60,346 nucleotides of DNA from Bacteroidia bacterium (GCA_025454955.1 JALONL010000035.1:1-60346), one strand, 5' to 3'. Positions 40,511 to 50,125 are shown, counted from the stretch's first letter. Numbers and translations: made by a program. The notes: a model not told the origin generated them from the letters alone.

Positions 40511-43264
40511 TTATACTTTTTCGGGTGCAGTGGTGGCCACGCCCATTACTGTTTCAATAATTTCCTGCTGCTCGTGGTTGTGCTTTTTGGCAAAACCGGT
40601 GGCCGGACTGGCTGCCTCGTGACGGCCAACGTAAGTAAGCTGAATACCGTTGTTGCGTCCGTTAAGGTCGCGGAAACGACGATCGACAAACGCCCAGGCA
40701 CCCATATTTTCGGGCTCTTCCTGCGCCCAGATAAACTCGGTGGCTTTGCTGAATTTTTTCAACTGCTCGTTTATCTGCGCTGCCGGGAACGGATAAAGCT
40801 GCTCCAGACGCACAATGGCTGTATCGGTGCGACCAGCTTTTGTACGCTGCTCGTCGAGGTCGTAATAAATTTTGCCGGAGCAAAACACCACACGTTTTAC
40901 CGAAGCTGCTTTCACGCTGTCGTCGCCAAGCACTTCCATAAATCCGCCCTGCGTAAAGTCTTCGAGTTTCGACACGCAGGCCGGATAGCGCAGCAGTTTC
41001 TTGGGCGTAAAGCACACCAGCGGCTTGCGGAAATCGCGCTTGAGCTGACGGCGCAATACATGGAACTGCTGTGCAGGTGTGGTGGTGTTTACAATCTGCA
41101 TATTGTTTTCGGCGCAGAGCTGCAGGAAACGCTCAATGCGTGCACTCGAATGCTCGGGGCCCTGTCCTTCGTAGCCATGCGGGAAAAGCATAACAAGTCC
41201 GTTCATGCGCCGCCATTTGTATTCGGCACTGCTCAGAAACTGATCGAAGATGATCTGTGCACCGTTGTTGAAATCGCCAAACTGTGCCTCCCAAATGGTA
41301 AGTGCACCGGGCGCGGCCATGGCATAGCCGTATTCAAAACCAAGTACGCCGTACTCGGAAAGATGTGAGTTGTAAATGTCGAGACGTTTGGGCGCGCCAA
41401 TATTGTTGAGCGGCAAATACTCTTCTTCCGAGTCTTCCACTTTCACCACGGCATGGCGGTGCGAGAATGTTCCGCGCTCCACATCCTGCCCGCTGAAACG
41501 GATAAAATGTCCTTCGCTCATGAGTGTGGCATACGCCATGAGTTCGCCCATCGCCCAATCGTAGGCATCTTTCTCAATCATCGACTGACGATCTTTGAAG
41601 ATGTTTTCGATTTTGTTAAAGAACTTTTTATCGGCCGGAAGCTGTGTCGATTTCTTGGCCAGATCGACGAACAATGTTTTCTCCACCGCCGTAGCGGGCG
41701 ACTTCTCGAAATCAGCAGCAGTAGCCATGCGCAAACCTTTCCACACTCCGTCGAGGAACGAGGTAATTTTGGCTTTGTTGGCCTGCTTGGCCATATTGAG
41801 TTTGTCCTGCAACTCGTCTTTGAACGCCTTTTCCATGGCCTTTGCCATTTCGGCTTCAATGGAACCTTGCTCGGTGAGTTGCTTTACATAAATCTCGCGC
41901 GGGTTGGGATGCTTGGCAATGGCCTTGTACAGCAGCGGCTGTGTAAAACGCGGCTCGTCGCCTTCGTTGTGGCCGTATTTGCGGTAACCGAGCAAATCGA
42001 TAAATACATCGCGGCCAAAAGTCTGGCGGAATTCAATGGCCAGTTTCGACACAAAAGCCACCGCTTCCACATCGTCGCCGTTTACGTGAAATACCGGCGA
42101 GAGCACTACTTTGGCCACGTCGGTGCAATAGGTGCTCGAACGGGCATCGAGGTAGTTGGTGGTAAAGCCAACCTGGTTGTTGGTCACAATATGCACGGTG
42201 CCGCCGGTTTTGTAGCCGTCGAGCAGGCTCATCTGAATTACTTCATACACAATGCCCTGTCCGGCAATGGCCGCATCGCCGTGCAGCAGAATGGGACAAA
42301 TGCGGCGCAGATCGCCATCGTATTTCTGGTCAATCTTGGCACGCACAATTCCTTCCACCACCGGATCCACCGCCTCAAGGTGCGAAGGATTGGGCGTAAG
42401 GCTGATGTGTACAGGCTTGCCGCTGTTTGAAGTCTGGTCGCTGCTGTAGCCCATGTGATATTTCACGTCGCCATCGTAAGCCGCATCTTCGGTGAGTGCG
42501 CCTTCAAACTCGGTGAAAATATCTTCGTAGGTTTTATTGAGAATATTGGCCAGCACGTTCAATCGTCCGCGGTGAGCCATTCCTATTACATACTCTGAAA
42601 TGCCCAGATCGGCACCGCGCTCCATGAGCGTGTCGAGCGCGGGAATAAGTGTTTCGCTGCCTTCGAGCGAAAAACGTTTTTGTCCTACAAATTTGGTGTG
42701 AAGGAAATTTTCAAACACCACGGCCTGATTGAGCTTGGCGAGAATTTCCTTTTTCTCGTCGATACTGAAATCGGGCGTATTGCGGGTGCCTTCCATTTTT
42801 TCCTGCAACCACTTTATAATTTCGGGGTTGCGGATGTACATGTATTCTGCACCAATGGAACGGCAGTAGGTTTGTTTGAGGTGAGCGATAATATCGCTGA
42901 GTTTGGCGGGGCCAATGCCAATTTGTGTACCGGCCTGAAACACTGAATTCAGATCGGTCTGTTCGAGACCGAAGTTTTCGATGTCGAGCGTGGGCTGGTA
43001 TTTGCGGCGTTCGCGCACCGGGTTGGTTTGCGTAAACAGGTGGCCGCGGGTACGGTAGCCGTTTATCAGATTGATCACGTTAAACTCTTTGCGCACCTGC
43101 GAGGGAATTTCGCCGGTGTCTTCAAAGTTTTTGCGGGCAAATTCAAAGCCCTCAAAAAAACGTTGCCAGCTAATGTCAACCGAAGTTTTATCGGCCAGAT
43201 ATTGCTGATAGAGGGATTCAACTGCCACTATTTCGGCGTTGCCCAGATAAGATTGTTCGCTCAT
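40511..43264 (-). CDS. sucA: 2-oxoglutarate dehydrogenase E1 (thiamine diphosphate-dependent)
   Basis: 917 aa, the usual size. It begins with the E2-binding-like N-terminus EQSYLGNAEIVAVESLYQQY. The transketolase-type region carries GMAHRGRLNVLANI, HGDAAIAGQGIVYE (ThDP/Mg motif) and TNNQVGFTTN; the pyrimidine-binding part has FEYGYAMAAPGALTIWEAQFGDF, and the C-terminal part has MLFPHGYEGQGPEHSSARIERFL. Decarboxylates 2-oxoglutarate and succinylates E2. First gene of the sucA–sucB operon; a TAACTTTG box lies 26–33 bp upstream. Confidence 0.96.
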   Translation of the reverse strand: MSEQSYLGNAEIVAVESLYQQYLADKTSVDISWQRFFEGFEFARKNFEDTGEIPSQVRKEFNVINLINGYRTRGHLFTQTNPVRERRKYQPTLDIENFGLEQTDLNSVFQAGTQIGIGPAKLSDIIAHLKQTYCRSIGAEYMYIRNPEIIKWLQEKMEGTRNTPDFSIDEKKEILAKLNQAVVFENFLHTKFVGQKRFSLEGSETLIPALDTLMERGADLGISEYVIGMAHRGRLNVLANILNKTYEDIFTEFEGALTEDAAYDGDVKYHMGYSSDQTSNSGKPVHISLTPNPSHLEAVDPVVEGIVRAKIDQKYDGDLRRICPILLHGDAAIAGQGIVYEVIQMSLLDGYKTGGTVHIVTNNQVGFTTNYLDARSSTYCTDVAKVVLSPVFHVNGDDVEAVAFVSKLAIEFRQTFGRDVFIDLLGYRKYGHNEGDEPRFTQPLLYKAIAKHPNPREIYVKQLTEQGSIEAEMAKAMEKAFKDELQDKLNMAKQANKAKITSFLDGVWKGLRMATAADFEKSPATAVEKTLFVDLAKKSTQLPADKKFFNKIENIFKDRQSMIEKDAYDWAMGELMAYATLMSEGHFIRFSGQDVERGTFSHRHAVVKVEDSEEEYLPLNNIGAPKRLDIYNSHLSEYGVLGFEYGYAMAAPGALTIWEAQFGDFNNGAQIIFDQFLSSAEYKWRRMNGLVMLFPHGYEGQGPEHSSARIERFLQLCAENNMQIVNTTTPAQQFHVLRRQLKRDFRKPLVCFTPKKLLRYPACVSKLEDFTQGGFMEVLGDDSVKAASVKRVVFCSGKIYYDLDEQRTKAGRTDTAIVRLEQLYPFPAAQINEQLKKFSKATEFIWAQEEPENMGAWAFVDRRFRDLNGRNNGIQLTYVGRHEAASPATGFAKKHNHEQQEIIETVMGVATTAPEKV

Positions 43265-43290
43265 GCCTGCTTGCGTTCAAAAACGGTATG

Positions 43291-43298
43291 CAAAGTTA
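43291..43298 (-). promoter_or_regulatory. -7 promoter box of sucAB
   Basis: The minus strand reads TAACTTTG, an exact TAnnTTTG match, 26 bp upstream of the sucA ATG. It gives a ~20-nt leader, as expected for Bacteroidota. No clear -33 element. Confidence 0.5.
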
Positions 43299-43335
43299 AC
43301 GGTTTCGGGCAATCTGAGCCGGACATTAATGTGAT

Positions 43336-43710
43336 TTAAGATAGCGGCGGTTTACCATAGTTTTGCCTGAGCCAGACCTTTTGCAATGCGCGGATAATCA
43401 TGAGTTCGGCCAATGCTGTTTCAGGCAGTAGTGCGGAAGCCAGGGCCGCCTTAATATATTTTTCGGGCACATCCACACGGTAAAGCACCTGTGGAACATG
43501 ACTGCTCACGGCCGGGTGCTGAAGGCGGGCAGCCAGTACATCACGAAATTCAAATATCCCCGAAAACTGTTGCTGCCCGAAACCGGCCTCACAGCCCGCA
43601 CTTTCAAAATCGCGCACAAGCTGGGCAATGGCCGCCGGCAGCAAATGCTCTACCAGCGCCGACGATTCCAACGGCCCGCCCACACGGAGCGGAAAACGAT
43701 CATCGCTCAT
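43336..43710 (-). CDS. Conserved-looking protein of unknown function (124 aa)
   Basis: 124 residues, mainly helical with a hydrophobic core (ALVEHLLPAAIAQLVRDFESAG), one short strand (VPQVLYRVDVPEKY) and no membrane segment or catalytic motif. The last residues are RQNYGKPPLS. Its start is 2 bp from the stop of the DinB-like gene, so the two are an operon. No family recognised. Confidence 0.5.
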   Translation of the reverse strand: MSDDRFPLRVGGPLESSALVEHLLPAAIAQLVRDFESAGCEAGFGQQQFSGIFEFRDVLAARLQHPAVSSHVPQVLYRVDVPEKYIKAALASALLPETALAELMIIRALQKVWLRQNYGKPPLS

Positions 43711-43711
43711 G

Positions 43712-44185
43712 TCAGGATGCGCGTGTGGAAGTGATGGCTTTGAAAATCACAAACAGGTGATGCGCCTCGTGCAGCAGAAAAAACTCCACCCACTCGGTAA
43801 GCGTGAGGCGGCCATACACCGGATGAACACCGCTGCGGTGAAGTGTGGTGGCTCCCATGCTTTTAAAGCGGTCAACCATAATTTTCCGCTGCGCCTTGAG
43901 CAAATCGTGGTTGGCTTTTACTGCCCGGCGTTTCCAGTTGCCAAACTCGGCATCTTCGTCGGCCACATAGCGCGGAAAAGATGGCGAACTGGCGGTGACA
44001 ATTTCATTCACCCGCTCCACAAATACTTCCTGATACCGCCCCAGGTGCGCCAGTTGTTCATGCACCGACCATTTGCCGTGTGCAATGGGCTGGCGCAACT
44101 GCTTATCGGTGGCGTGCTGCAACAAACCGTCGAGCATTAAATACTGTGTAGCCAAACGGTTATGCTGATGCAGCGGCAGCGACAT
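43712..44185 (-). CDS. DinB-like four-helix protein (157 aa)
   Basis: Matches the DinB_2/YfiT superfamily: HGKWSVHEQLAHLGRYQEVFVERV, FKSMGATTLHRSGVHPVYGRLTLTEWVEFFLLHEAHHL, with His residues (H46, H131/H142-like) spaced as the metal-binding triad. Such proteins bind divalent metal and often act in thiol or damage response; the precise reaction here is not known. It starts 2 bp from the 2Fe-2S gene on one side and the unknown gene on the other, forming a three-gene operon with them. Confidence 0.7.
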   Translation of the reverse strand: MSLPLHQHNRLATQYLMLDGLLQHATDKQLRQPIAHGKWSVHEQLAHLGRYQEVFVERVNEIVTASSPSFPRYVADEDAEFGNWKRRAVKANHDLLKAQRKIMVDRFKSMGATTLHRSGVHPVYGRLTLTEWVEFFLLHEAHHLFVIFKAITSTRAS

Positions 44186-44187
44186 GG

Positions 44188-44532
44188 TTACTGAAGTTTG
44201 GTGGATGAGCGTGTAAGCAGCAAACGTTGTACAGGCCGGTTATTGAGAATATGCTCGTGTACAATTTCGGGCACATCTTCGGGTTGCACATTCACATAAA
44301 AAACCCCATCGGGATAAACCGCCACGGTAGGCCCGAAATCGCAAATGTCTAAGCAGCCTGCTTTTTGTGCGCGTACACGAAGTTCGGCCGGTTTGTTTTT
44401 GAGGTGTTCTTTAAATGCGCTCACTAATTCAAGCCCGTGTGCCTCGCCGCAGCTGAGCCTTGCGGCACCTTCCTTGCGCTGGTTGGTACACACGAAAATA
44501 TGTTTGTGGTAAACAGGTTCTTCGGTATTCAT
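44188..44532 (-). CDS. Thioredoxin-like 2Fe-2S ferredoxin (114 aa)
   Basis: Matches the ferredoxin-like [2Fe-2S] thioredoxin-fold family: HIFVCTNQRKEGAARLSCGEAHGLEL, with Cys12 and Cys25-like residues, then VRAQKAGCLDICDFGPTVAVYPDGVFY with a Cys-x3-Cys pair. The four Cys would bind a 2Fe-2S cluster. Length is typical of stand-alone members. It is the first gene of a minus-strand operon with dinB-like genes; a good Shine-Dalgarno (AGGAG) and a TATGTTTG box precede it. Electron-transfer partner unknown. Confidence 0.8.
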   Translation of the reverse strand: MNTEEPVYHKHIFVCTNQRKEGAARLSCGEAHGLELVSAFKEHLKNKPAELRVRAQKAGCLDICDFGPTVAVYPDGVFYVNVQPEDVPEIVHEHILNNRPVQRLLLTRSSTKLQ

Positions 44533-44560
44533 ACGTTTAAATTACTCCTGTAAATGTACG

Positions 44561-44568
44561 CAAACATA
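44561..44568 (-). promoter_or_regulatory. -7 promoter box of the 2Fe-2S ferredoxin gene
   Basis: The minus strand reads TATGTTTG, an exact TAnnTTTG match, 28 bp upstream of the ATG at 44532; an AGGAG ribosome-binding site follows. It lies in the divergent intergenic region with the epimerase gene. Confidence 0.5.
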
Positions 44569-44643
44569 AATGCCACCATACTGCACGAAATACGATTCGC
44601 GGCACAACATTTGTGCGTGGTGTGTGTTTTAACCTCGGCATTT

Positions 44644-45555
44644 ATGAAAAAAAACGTACTCATTACCGGAGGTTCCGGCCTTGTTGGCTCACATCTCACC
44701 CAGCTTCTGATTCAAAACGGCTATTCGGTTTCGCACCTGGGCCGGGGGAAAAAAGCAGATAAATACGGTATTCATTCTTTCGAATGGGATCCTGCCCGTG
44801 GCTACATGCAACCCGGCGCACTCGACCAGGCCGACATCATTGTACACCTTGCCGGTGCCGGTGTGGCTGATGAGAAATGGACAGCCGCACGCAAAAAACT
44901 CATTATCGACAGCCGCGTACAATCGGCACAATTGCTGGTGAGCGAAATGCAGAAAACCGGCAAAAAGCCCGAAGCCTTTATTTCCGCCTCGGCCATTGGT
45001 TGGTACGGCATGGTTACCGGCGAGCGAATTTGCCCCGAAACCGATGCCCCGCACCACGATTTTTTTGGCGAATGCTGCAAGCTCTGGGAAGAAAGTGTAA
45101 ACCCGGTGGCCGCCATGAATATTCGTGTGGTGAAGCTCCGCATAGGCATTGTACTCGCCCGCGAAAGCGGCTTTCTGCCCAAAGTAGCCGCCCCGGTGCG
45201 CTGGCTGGCCGGTTCGCCGCTGGGCAGTGGCAAACAATGGGTGCCGTGGATTCATGTGGCCGATCTTTGCCAGATGTTTCTTCAGGCCATCGAACAACCT
45301 TCCATGCAGGGCGTGTTCAATGCCGCCGGTCCACAGCATTTAACAAATAAAGAAATTACCAAAGCCATTGGCAAAGCCCTGCACCGTCCGGTTTTCCTGC
45401 CTGCCGTGCCCGCATTCGCCCTCAAACTTGCCCTCGGCGAAATGGCGCAAATGATTGTAAACGGCACCCGCATTTCAAACGAAAAAATTCTGGCCACCGG
45501 TTTCAAATACCGCTTCCCCACCATCGAAACTGCGCTGGCCGATTTGCTGGGTTAA
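44644..45555 (+). CDS. TIGR01777-type NAD-dependent epimerase/dehydratase (SDR), 303 aa
   Basis: ATG at 44644 (MKKNVLITGGSGLVGSHLTQ) chosen; the frame is open upstream without a plausible start. The Rossmann motif GGSGLVGS, then VHLAGAGVADEKWTAARKKLIIDSRV, and ISASAIGWYGMVTGERI with the catalytic Ser-Ala-x-Gly-Trp-Tyr-Gly of the family. The end RFPTIETALADLLG also fits. 303 aa is standard. Substrate unknown; YfcH-like. It overlaps the next, convergent gene by 4 bp. Confidence 0.88.
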   Translation: MKKNVLITGGSGLVGSHLTQLLIQNGYSVSHLGRGKKADKYGIHSFEWDPARGYMQPGALDQADIIVHLAGAGVADEKWTAARKKLIIDSRVQSAQLLVSEMQKTGKKPEAFISASAIGWYGMVTGERICPETDAPHHDFFGECCKLWEESVNPVAAMNIRVVKLRIGIVLARESGFLPKVAAPVRWLAGSPLGSGKQWVPWIHVADLCQMFLQAIEQPSMQGVFNAAGPQHLTNKEITKAIGKALHRPVFLPAVPAFALKLALGEMAQMIVNGTRISNEKILATGFKYRFPTIETALADLLG

Positions 45556-45824
45556 TAGCAGTAGCCGCAAGGCCGACGCGGCATGGATTGTGCCTTTTCA
45601 ATCGGAACAAGAATTATATTGGCTTTGCATTGTTTCAGTCCCCGGCAATTTCGGGTATTGTGATAAGCGTATGCCCCACTTCCCAAACACACATACACAC
45701 TGTCGCCTGCTGTTGCTTCAATTACAAATCCGGCATTGGCTTTATCTGCAACGCTGCTTTCTTCGCGCACCGGTGTAAATGCCGAGGTAATAAGCACAAT
45801 AAGCAGCAGTAAAATTTTATTCAT
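45552..45824 (-). CDS. Small secreted cysteine-rich protein (90 aa)
   Basis: Start ATG at 45824 (MNKILLLLIVLITSAFT), a signal peptide. The mature part has the conserved pattern VYVCLGSGAYAYHNTRNCRGLKQCKANIILVPIEKAQSMPRRPCGYCY, seen in many short Bacteroidota proteins, with Cys residues arranged as two CxxC-like pairs (C…C, C…C, then CGYC). Likely binds a metal (zinc) or forms disulphides. Function unknown. The 3' end overlaps the epimerase gene by 4 bp. Confidence 0.75.
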   Translation of the reverse strand: MNKILLLLIVLITSAFTPVREESSVADKANAGFVIEATAGDSVYVCLGSGAYAYHNTRNCRGLKQCKANIILVPIEKAQSMPRRPCGYCY

Positions 45825-45902
45825 TTCGGTTCGATTTCCCACAAAGTAATCAATCGAATTATTTCAATAAATTCTCATCTGCATAAATTAGTTTTTTACC
45901 AT

Positions 45903-45932
45903 AAAAAATCAGCACATCTTACGATGTGCTGA
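45903..45932 (-). terminator. Terminator after the PKD-domain surface protein gene
   Basis: A 10-bp stem (TCAGCACATC / GATGTGCTGA, 45909–45918 with 45923–45932) with a 4-base loop is followed on the minus strand by a T run. It lies 30 bp downstream of the stop at 45962. Confidence 0.8.
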
Positions 45933-45961
45933 CGCGGTAAATATCCTTTGAAGTAAGGAGC

Positions 45962-48130
45962 CTAACGAATAAGATTTACGTGCCCGATCCGGCTCACACC
46001 TTCGCCGGTGGCGGCATTGGTGTATTCTACTTTCCACACATACACATCCTGCTGGCATTTATCGCCTCTATAGCGTCCGTCCCAGCCCTGGTCGGCATCC
46101 TGTGTTTCGAAAATCAATTCGCCCCAGCGGTCAAAAATGAGGAACCTGTAATCTTCTGCACCCATAATGGCGGGCAAAAACACATCGTTTAAACCGTCTC
46201 CATTGGGAGTAAATGTATTGGGAATGAAGAAGCGGTGTTCGGGCCTGATTTCCACGCGCAACTGTGCAGTGTCTGAGCAGCCGAATTCATTCCATACAAT
46301 CTGTGTAATAGTATAGTTTCCGTAATTCCAGTAGGCATGTGTTTCGTTGCACATGTTGGTGGATACATAACCATCGCCCCAGTTAAGCTGACAGGAATCA
46401 GCATCAATGCTCTGGTCGGTGGCGGTAATAAACGGATCAAAAATAGATACGCTGAAATTGTCAACCGTAAATGCGGCCGTGGGAATGGGGTTAACCACAA
46501 TGAGCCCGGGCATAAAGAATGTATCGGTAGCCACACAGCCCGAAGCAGCCGAAATTATCAGCATTACATCATACACACCTACCTGCGTGTAGGTATGCGA
46601 AGGACTGGGAAGCGTGGAAGTGTTTCCGTCGCCAAAATCCCAGAAGTAGGTAAGCGGCACACCGGTTATGGATGCATCATTAAACTGCACGGTAAAGGGC
46701 ACACAGCCGTCGGCATCGGGCGTGTTAAACAACGCATCGGGCATGGGATACACAATTACATTTTGCGTGGCTGTACTTGTACAGCCGTTTTCGGTAATCG
46801 AAAGCGTTACAGGATAGGTTCCGGCCGCGTTAAAAATTATGCCCGACGGATTGGTCTGAGTCGAGGTGGGAATATTGGCATTGGGCCCGAAGTTCCAGCT
46901 TAACGTGGCCGCCGGGCCATACGTGCCGCCTGCCGTGAAACTGAAATTATTGGTTTCAATACACTGTGGCGGTGGCGGCGTAAACTGGGCTATTGGCGGC
47001 TGTGTCACGGTTATTACCACCTGATCGGTGTCGGAACAATCGGAGTATGGATTGATGATGAGTGTGACGGTGTAAGTTCCGTTTGCAGGGTATGTATAAA
47101 CGGGGTTGGCCTGGTTGGAAGAATCGGCTAAAGTGGTAGGATCGCCAAAGTTCCAGAGGAAAATGGAGGCGTTGGTGCTCTGCTGCTGGAACGGAATGGT
47201 AAGACCTGTGCAATTTAAGGCCGCCGCATTGATATTGATATTGCCCGAAACAGGAATAGGTGTGCAGGGCAGCACAGTAAACTGGAAATCGCGCATGCTT
47301 ACGTTGATAAGCTGCCCGTTGCGGTATTCCTTGCAGCATACTGCCACCACCCAGGTTCCGAGCATAGTGGGTGTGCCATTCAGGAAGCCGCTGTTTACAT
47401 TGCAGGTAAGTGCAGGATTAGTGGCCATTGGTGCGCTTCCGGTGTAGGGAGGCACATAGGTAACTGGTACATAAGGTGGCGGATTGGGCGGCTGGGGCAT
47501 GGGGTTGTTTTGGTCGGCACCGTTGTAAGGGGCACAAAGTTCGTAAGCCAGCGAGTCGCCGTCGGGGTCGGTAGCCGAATGGTCGAAAATGAACGGAATG
47601 CCGATGCAGAGATAAATGGGCGGGTAATTATTGTAGCGTGCACTGCTGTTGCACACTGCCAGCGAAGCAGGCGGCATGTAGGTAACAATAGACGAACCCT
47701 GACCGCCGGGATTTACCAGATTGACAATGGTGGCATTACGGCAGCAGCGCTGATACACCAGCATGTAACCGTTGGCATTGGGTGGCAGAAAACACTGCGT
47801 GGTATAAATGGCCTCTTCTTCGCACACCGAGCCGGGCGCAGGCACATAGCAAGGTACACTGATGGTGGAGCTGATTGTGGTAATGAGAGGCTGTGTAAGC
47901 ACAAGATCGGTTACCAGCACACCGGTTACCGCATCAAAAATGCCTATCGAAGCAGGATCATCAAACGGGGGAATTCCATTGATACAATCGCGGTAAACTT
48001 TAAGGGTAACCTGGTAGTTGTTGTTTCCCAAACAATCGTAATACAACTCTCCCCCTACAATGTGCGTTGCCCTGAGTGGCGTAAACCACAGCAAGGCAAA
48101 ACAACTTATTAAAAACATCCGCCACTTCAT
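45962..48130 (-). CDS. PKD-domain surface protein with T9SS type B (gliding-motility) C-terminal domain, 722 aa
   Basis: Signal peptide (MKWRMFLISCFALLWFTPLRA). An N-terminal domain with Cys-rich segments (CCRNATIVNLVNPGG, CNVNSGFLNGTPTMLGTWVV) and several PKD beta-sandwich domains (WNFGPN, YFWDFGDGNTSTLPSPSHTYTQVGVYDVMLII) follow. The last ~90 residues are a CHU_C/gliding-motility-associated type B sorting domain: FFIPNTFTPNGDGLNDVFLP, LIFDRWGELIFETQ. Exported by T9SS and attached to or released from the surface. A second, similar gene lies upstream (48203–50125). Confidence 0.88.
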   Translation of the reverse strand: MKWRMFLISCFALLWFTPLRATHIVGGELYYDCLGNNNYQVTLKVYRDCINGIPPFDDPASIGIFDAVTGVLVTDLVLTQPLITTISSTISVPCYVPAPGSVCEEEAIYTTQCFLPPNANGYMLVYQRCCRNATIVNLVNPGGQGSSIVTYMPPASLAVCNSSARYNNYPPIYLCIGIPFIFDHSATDPDGDSLAYELCAPYNGADQNNPMPQPPNPPPYVPVTYVPPYTGSAPMATNPALTCNVNSGFLNGTPTMLGTWVVAVCCKEYRNGQLINVSMRDFQFTVLPCTPIPVSGNININAAALNCTGLTIPFQQQSTNASIFLWNFGDPTTLADSSNQANPVYTYPANGTYTVTLIINPYSDCSDTDQVVITVTQPPIAQFTPPPPQCIETNNFSFTAGGTYGPAATLSWNFGPNANIPTSTQTNPSGIIFNAAGTYPVTLSITENGCTSTATQNVIVYPMPDALFNTPDADGCVPFTVQFNDASITGVPLTYFWDFGDGNTSTLPSPSHTYTQVGVYDVMLIISAASGCVATDTFFMPGLIVVNPIPTAAFTVDNFSVSIFDPFITATDQSIDADSCQLNWGDGYVSTNMCNETHAYWNYGNYTITQIVWNEFGCSDTAQLRVEIRPEHRFFIPNTFTPNGDGLNDVFLPAIMGAEDYRFLIFDRWGELIFETQDADQGWDGRYRGDKCQQDVYVWKVEYTNAATGEGVSRIGHVNLIR

Positions 48131-48202
48131 GGCTATAAATTTTAAAGTCTCTGCTCAAAAAAATTACAGTGTAATTTTGGGAGAATGAGCATTGAACCGT
48201 GT

Positions 48203-50125
48203 TTACTTTTGAGTTAGAACGGAAATAAACCCTGTATAGTTCTTGCCGTCCGAAGTATTTAATATATAGTAATAAGTTCCGTCCGATACTCCCGCACCAT
48301 TCCAGTCGTTTCGGTAATCTGAACTTTCAAAGATTTTGTTTCCCCAGCGGTTGTAGATAAACAACTGGCTCTGCGGGAAGTTTTCAAGTCCGTCGAAAAC
48401 CAGCAGATCGTTTATACCATCGCTGTTGGGAGTAAATACGTTGGGCGGAATTACATCACATTCACGGTAACTTACCTGAATGGTATCCACTTCCACATCG
48501 CCGCATCCTTCCTGCACCACTACCAAAAATGTGCCGTTTCCGGTTGGTGTAAACACGTTTACAGGTCCCGCCGGGTTGGGTACGGCATCAGTACCGGATA
48601 ATGTGTTCCAGCTATACGTATATGGGCTTGAACCTCCGGTGGGCGCTGCGGCAAAGGTTACCTGATCGCCATCGCAAATGTCCCAGTCGGGAAGTGCGGG
48701 AAGTGCAAGCGGGCCTCCAGTGGGTAAAAATACGGTCACTGTATCCACCGCTACGGGAGTTCCGCAGGGATCGGCCATGGTGACTATGTAGCTAGTGGTA
48801 ACTGCGGGCGTTACAGAAATACTTTGTGTGGTTTGACCCGTACTCCATGTGTAGGAATATGGCTGTGCCCCGCCCGAGCCTGTGGCCGTGAGTGTAAGCG
48901 GCTGACTATTGCACAATGCGGTATCGGGCCCGGCATCCACATCGAGCGGAAGGAAATCGCCGATGTAAAGCGTGACCGAATTGGAGGAAGAGGCCACACA
49001 CGGCCCCTGCACTATTGCGGTAATGGTGAGTGTGTCGAGGCCTTCGGGCTGCCCGTCCTGAATGGCTGAAATGCAGATGGTAATTGAATCCTGGCCGGGC
49101 AGGAAAATAATTTGCGAAGGAAGCACGGGAGTAAAATCAACACCGGGCAACGCATTACCGGCAAAAGAAAGCTGCACGGTATCGGCAGCAGCCAGCGAGC
49201 CCTGGCGGGTAAAATTAAGGCAGGCCTGTCCGCAACCTTCGAAAAGCGTAGAATCGTTGGGGCCGCCGTAACTGATTTCAGACGACACATTCACGGTACC
49301 GGCCGAGAAACTGCCTGCTTCGAGGAATACGCCCGAGTCGAATGCGCCATCGCCTGCATCGGCAATGGCAATTTTAATGTGATAGGTCTCGCCGCAGATC
49401 ACCGGGTAAATGGCCTGAAGCACGGTGGTCTGACCGTCGTATTGAATATCAATGAGGTTTGAGCCCTGAAAATTATCGCGGAAAAATGCGCAGTTTGTAC
49501 AGGGGCCGGTGGTGGGTGCCGTGGGTGTGCCCTGAAAACCATTGTTCACATTATTGATGCTTACCACAGTAGTGGTGCTGGGAATAAGTGCAATGTTGGT
49601 AACAGGCAGGGGCGTTGTTACACCACTGAGAAAAAATCCGAATACATCGTTAAATGTGGAGTTCACAAATTCGCTGTATTCTTCCGAACCAAAACTGTAA
49701 TTAAACTTTACCGTATCGGCCAGCGGAATAAAGTCGAATTCAAGCACGGCCGCATTAAACAACTGGGTTGTGGCAATAGCGGCAAGGTCAGGATCGCTGC
49801 CTGCGCCATTGTCGCCGCCGGCACTGGAAGCTGTATTATTGCCGTGCGGGCCGTTGCCCGTGCCAAGCTGGGGGTCGTTTAAAAGTACCGTTCCGGTGGT
49901 TAGTACCACACCACTGTCGATACCAAGATTGGTATTAAGTGCCGTAAACTGGCCAATGGCATTTGCATATCCGTTATAGGTGATGTTAAATGCCTGAATG
50001 CCCTGGCCCAACAGCACATTCTGTACAAGCTGTGCAGGAGTCAGTGTATTGTTTGTGATTAGCTGCGAATGCGCAGTAAAAGGGAGAAATACTAAAAGGA
50101 AGAGAAGTCCCCGGAGTTGTTTCAT
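48203..50125 (-). CDS. Choice-of-anchor L surface protein with T9SS type B domain (640 aa)
   Basis: The start at 50125 (MKQLRGLLFLLVFLPFTAHSQ) is a signal peptide; the frame extends to 50191 but without a signal there. Then a choice-of-anchor L domain (~25–250: VQNVLLGQGIQAFNITYNG, GSDPDLAAIATTQLFNAAVLEFDFIP, FGSEEYSEFVNSTFNDVFGFFLSG), followed by repeated beta-sandwich (LSFAGNALPGVDF, CNSQPLTLTATGSGG) and a terminal CHU_C-type domain (PPNVFTPNSDGINDLLVFDG, FIYNRWGNKIFESSDYRNDW). Both this and the neighbouring gene are large T9SS cargo, transcribed together. Adhesion or gliding role is inferred. Confidence 0.85.
   Translation of the reverse strand: MKQLRGLLFLLVFLPFTAHSQLITNNTLTPAQLVQNVLLGQGIQAFNITYNGYANAIGQFTALNTNLGIDSGVVLTTGTVLLNDPQLGTGNGPHGNNTASSAGGDNGAGSDPDLAAIATTQLFNAAVLEFDFIPLADTVKFNYSFGSEEYSEFVNSTFNDVFGFFLSGVTTPLPVTNIALIPSTTTVVSINNVNNGFQGTPTAPTTGPCTNCAFFRDNFQGSNLIDIQYDGQTTVLQAIYPVICGETYHIKIAIADAGDGAFDSGVFLEAGSFSAGTVNVSSEISYGGPNDSTLFEGCGQACLNFTRQGSLAAADTVQLSFAGNALPGVDFTPVLPSQIIFLPGQDSITICISAIQDGQPEGLDTLTITAIVQGPCVASSSNSVTLYIGDFLPLDVDAGPDTALCNSQPLTLTATGSGGAQPYSYTWSTGQTTQSISVTPAVTTSYIVTMADPCGTPVAVDTVTVFLPTGGPLALPALPDWDICDGDQVTFAAAPTGGSSPYTYSWNTLSGTDAVPNPAGPVNVFTPTGNGTFLVVVQEGCGDVEVDTIQVSYRECDVIPPNVFTPNSDGINDLLVFDGLENFPQSQLFIYNRWGNKIFESSDYRNDWNGAGVSDGTYYYILNTSDGKNYTGFISVLTQK

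Noticed and set aside
41453..42430. Plus-strand ORF of 325 codons
   Set aside because: Lies on the opposite strand of sucA and resembles nothing.
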